Source: DUVT01 sp041675865 (GTDB taxonomy: Bacteria > Bacillota_I > Bacilli_A > ML615J-28 > CAG-698). Taken from it: a stretch of DNA of 6,552 bases. Positions 5,619 to 6,552 of this stretch are shown here, piece by piece (positions within the stretch are counted from its first letter, which is position 1; every line of letters begins with the position of its first letter). The stretch is taken from the NCBI GenBank assembly GCA_041675865.1, contig JBAYTA010000101.1:1-6552 (forward strand). The letters are read 5' to 3'. Position numbers and translations under genes: made by a program. The notes under the pieces are model-generated. The model was not told where the DNA came from. It saw nothing but the letters and a program-made list of their open reading frames with translations, and did not search any database.

Positions 5619-6365
5619 TTATTTTTTAATCTCGCTGTTTTTATTTATTAATATTTGTTCTATTTCTACGGGATCTAGAGCTGATAACAGTATTGATAAA
5701 TTTGAAGATAAACTTCTTCCCATAGATTTTTTAATTCTTCTCATGCTTCTGTTATCTAATATTGGTTTAGCTATTTTTAATATAGATAAACAGAGTTTAT
5801 TTATAATGCTTAGATTTGTATATGCTTTCACGTCCATGGTTTTATTATCATCTTCCCCAAAATCCATATCTAGGTATCTGTGAAGCAAGTTTTCTACATC
5901 CCATCTTCCAGTTATTGCTTCTATGTTTAGATCTAAGTCATTTAATGAAGTGATGAAGTATCTGGTTTCAATTTCACCAGTTTTCTTGTTTACTTTACGG
6001 TAACATATTATATTTTTTGCTCCGCTCCATTTTGGAATCTTGTCTATTTCACCTTTATCAATTGCAAAGCAACTAAAAGGCATCTGGAAATATTCCTTAT
6101 ATTCACCAATCTTTTTGAATTGTTTTGAATTGTTTTTAAGTTTATTTAAATACTCATCAGTTGCTATTAACTTTATTTCTTCAAATGCATCGCCTTGATT
6201 ACCTTTAATGCCAATACAGTAATCTCCTTTGTTATTTATAATAATATCAAATGTTTTATGTTGTGCATGAAGTGAATCCATTGTAACAATAACTCCCTTA
6301 AGGTTTTCTAATTTTGATACTTCTATTATCAAAAGAGCAATTAATACAAAAGAGGTAGAAATCAA
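5619..6365 (-). pseudogene. 5'-truncated ISAs1-family transposase fused to antisense trmD
   Basis: The open frame encodes 248 residues, but family similarity begins only near residue 18-22 (NLKGVIVTMDSLHAQ). The known ISAs1 pattern follows: second catalytic Asp30 in IVTMDS, IGIKGNQGD, TRYFITSL (residues 134-141), then RWDVENLLHRYLDMDFGEDDN with Glu158 and a C-terminal helical part. ISAs1 transposases are usually about 350-400 residues and have their first Asp in a VDGK motif; that N-terminal part is missing, so the DDE triad is incomplete and the protein cannot be an active transposase. Residues 1 to about 17 are read from the antisense strand of the trmD fragment, which explains why they look unlike a transposase. 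No ribosome site precedes the ATG at 6365. The downstream frame is otherwise clean. The true IS-derived part is about 5619-6312. Confidence 0.8.
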
Positions 6366-6552
6366 TATTCATGATTATAGAGAGTTTTCACCTAAAAAAA
6401 ATAAAAGAGTAGATGACTACTCTTATGGGGGTGGAGCAGGGATGATTATAGAAGTTGAACCAATTGTTAATTGTCTTAGAAGTATTCCTAATTATGATGC
6501 TTCAAGAAAAATAATTACTAGTCCAATAGGAAAACCATTTAATCAAGAATAG
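6313..6552 (+). pseudogene. trmD: Fragment of tRNA (guanine-N1)-methyltransferase gene
   Basis: TrmD methylates G37 of tRNAs using S-adenosylmethionine and is essential or near-essential in most bacteria. The frame reads DTSIIKRAI, then VEINIHDYREFS, then KRVDDYSYGGGAGM, then KIITSPIGKPFNQE, an unmistakable match to TrmD from about residue 18 to 95 (family length about 230-250). The first ~20 codons and the start are replaced by the transposase remnant. The frame ends with TAG at 6550-6552, the last codon of the window, where TrmD normally continues (FxQ-xxA-xEL). The C-terminal ~150 residues are thus beyond the TAG or absent. The TAG may be a substitution or a 1-base deletion (GAA-ATA-GC would give EIA). 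An intact trmD is expected elsewhere in the genome. Confidence 0.85.

Noticed and set aside
1..6552. CRISPR array, tRNA or rRNA genes, toxin-antitoxin or phage genes
   Set aside because: No regularly spaced direct repeats, no cloverleaf or rRNA-like conserved segments, and no matching protein families seen on either strand.

Overview
This is a very AT-rich stretch of bacterial DNA. Trp is written with TGG in every gene I read, and TAA and TAG both end genes, so I see no sign of a UGA=Trp (Mycoplasma/Spiroplasma) code. The window holds a lipoprotein with a clear lipobox, an exported subtilisin-like protease, a BspA-type leucine-rich-repeat protein, strong AGGAGG-like ribosome sites and many U-tailed hairpins. 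Together these suggest a low-GC Gram-positive lineage, for example a standard-code Mollicutes relative (Acholeplasma/Izemoplasma-like) or an Erysipelotrichia-like Firmicute. That placement is inference only.

Layout: (1) 2-352 is the 3' part of a rhodanese-like gene whose catalytic Cys position reads Asp. It is followed by about 430 bp of intergenic DNA with one good terminator. (2) 790-2354 is a complete, apparently intact 1,565-bp IS4-family insertion sequence. It has perfect 20-bp terminal inverted repeats, a perfect 9-bp target duplication (781-789 and 2355-2363), one DDE transposase on the minus strand with its own promoter and ribosome site, and a terminator-like hairpin near each end. 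(3) Immediately right of the IS is a promoter and then an exported S8 (subtilisin) protease gene, 2484-4421. It has an intact Asp/His/Ser triad but is split by a single in-frame TAG at 3840-3842; the same frame resumes at once with the conserved GAGRLD motif and a Cys-rich C-terminal tail. (4) 4504-5310 encodes a lipoprotein with seven back-to-back 23-residue LRR_5 repeats, ended by a strong terminator. (5) 5378-5618 is intergenic with two further hairpins. (6) 5619-6552 is a scar: a 5'-truncated ISAs1-family transposase on the minus strand is fused head-to-head to an internal fragment of trmD on the plus strand. The trmD piece lacks its start and meets an in-frame TAG at the last codon of the window.

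The window reads as an accessory region shaped by transposition and gene decay. It contains one young IS, one old IS remnant, and two genes (protease and trmD fragment) interrupted by amber codons. The functional theme is the cell surface: an exported protease next to a surface-anchored LRR lipoprotein. I did not find a CRISPR array, tRNA, rRNA, phage genes or a recognisable defence system.
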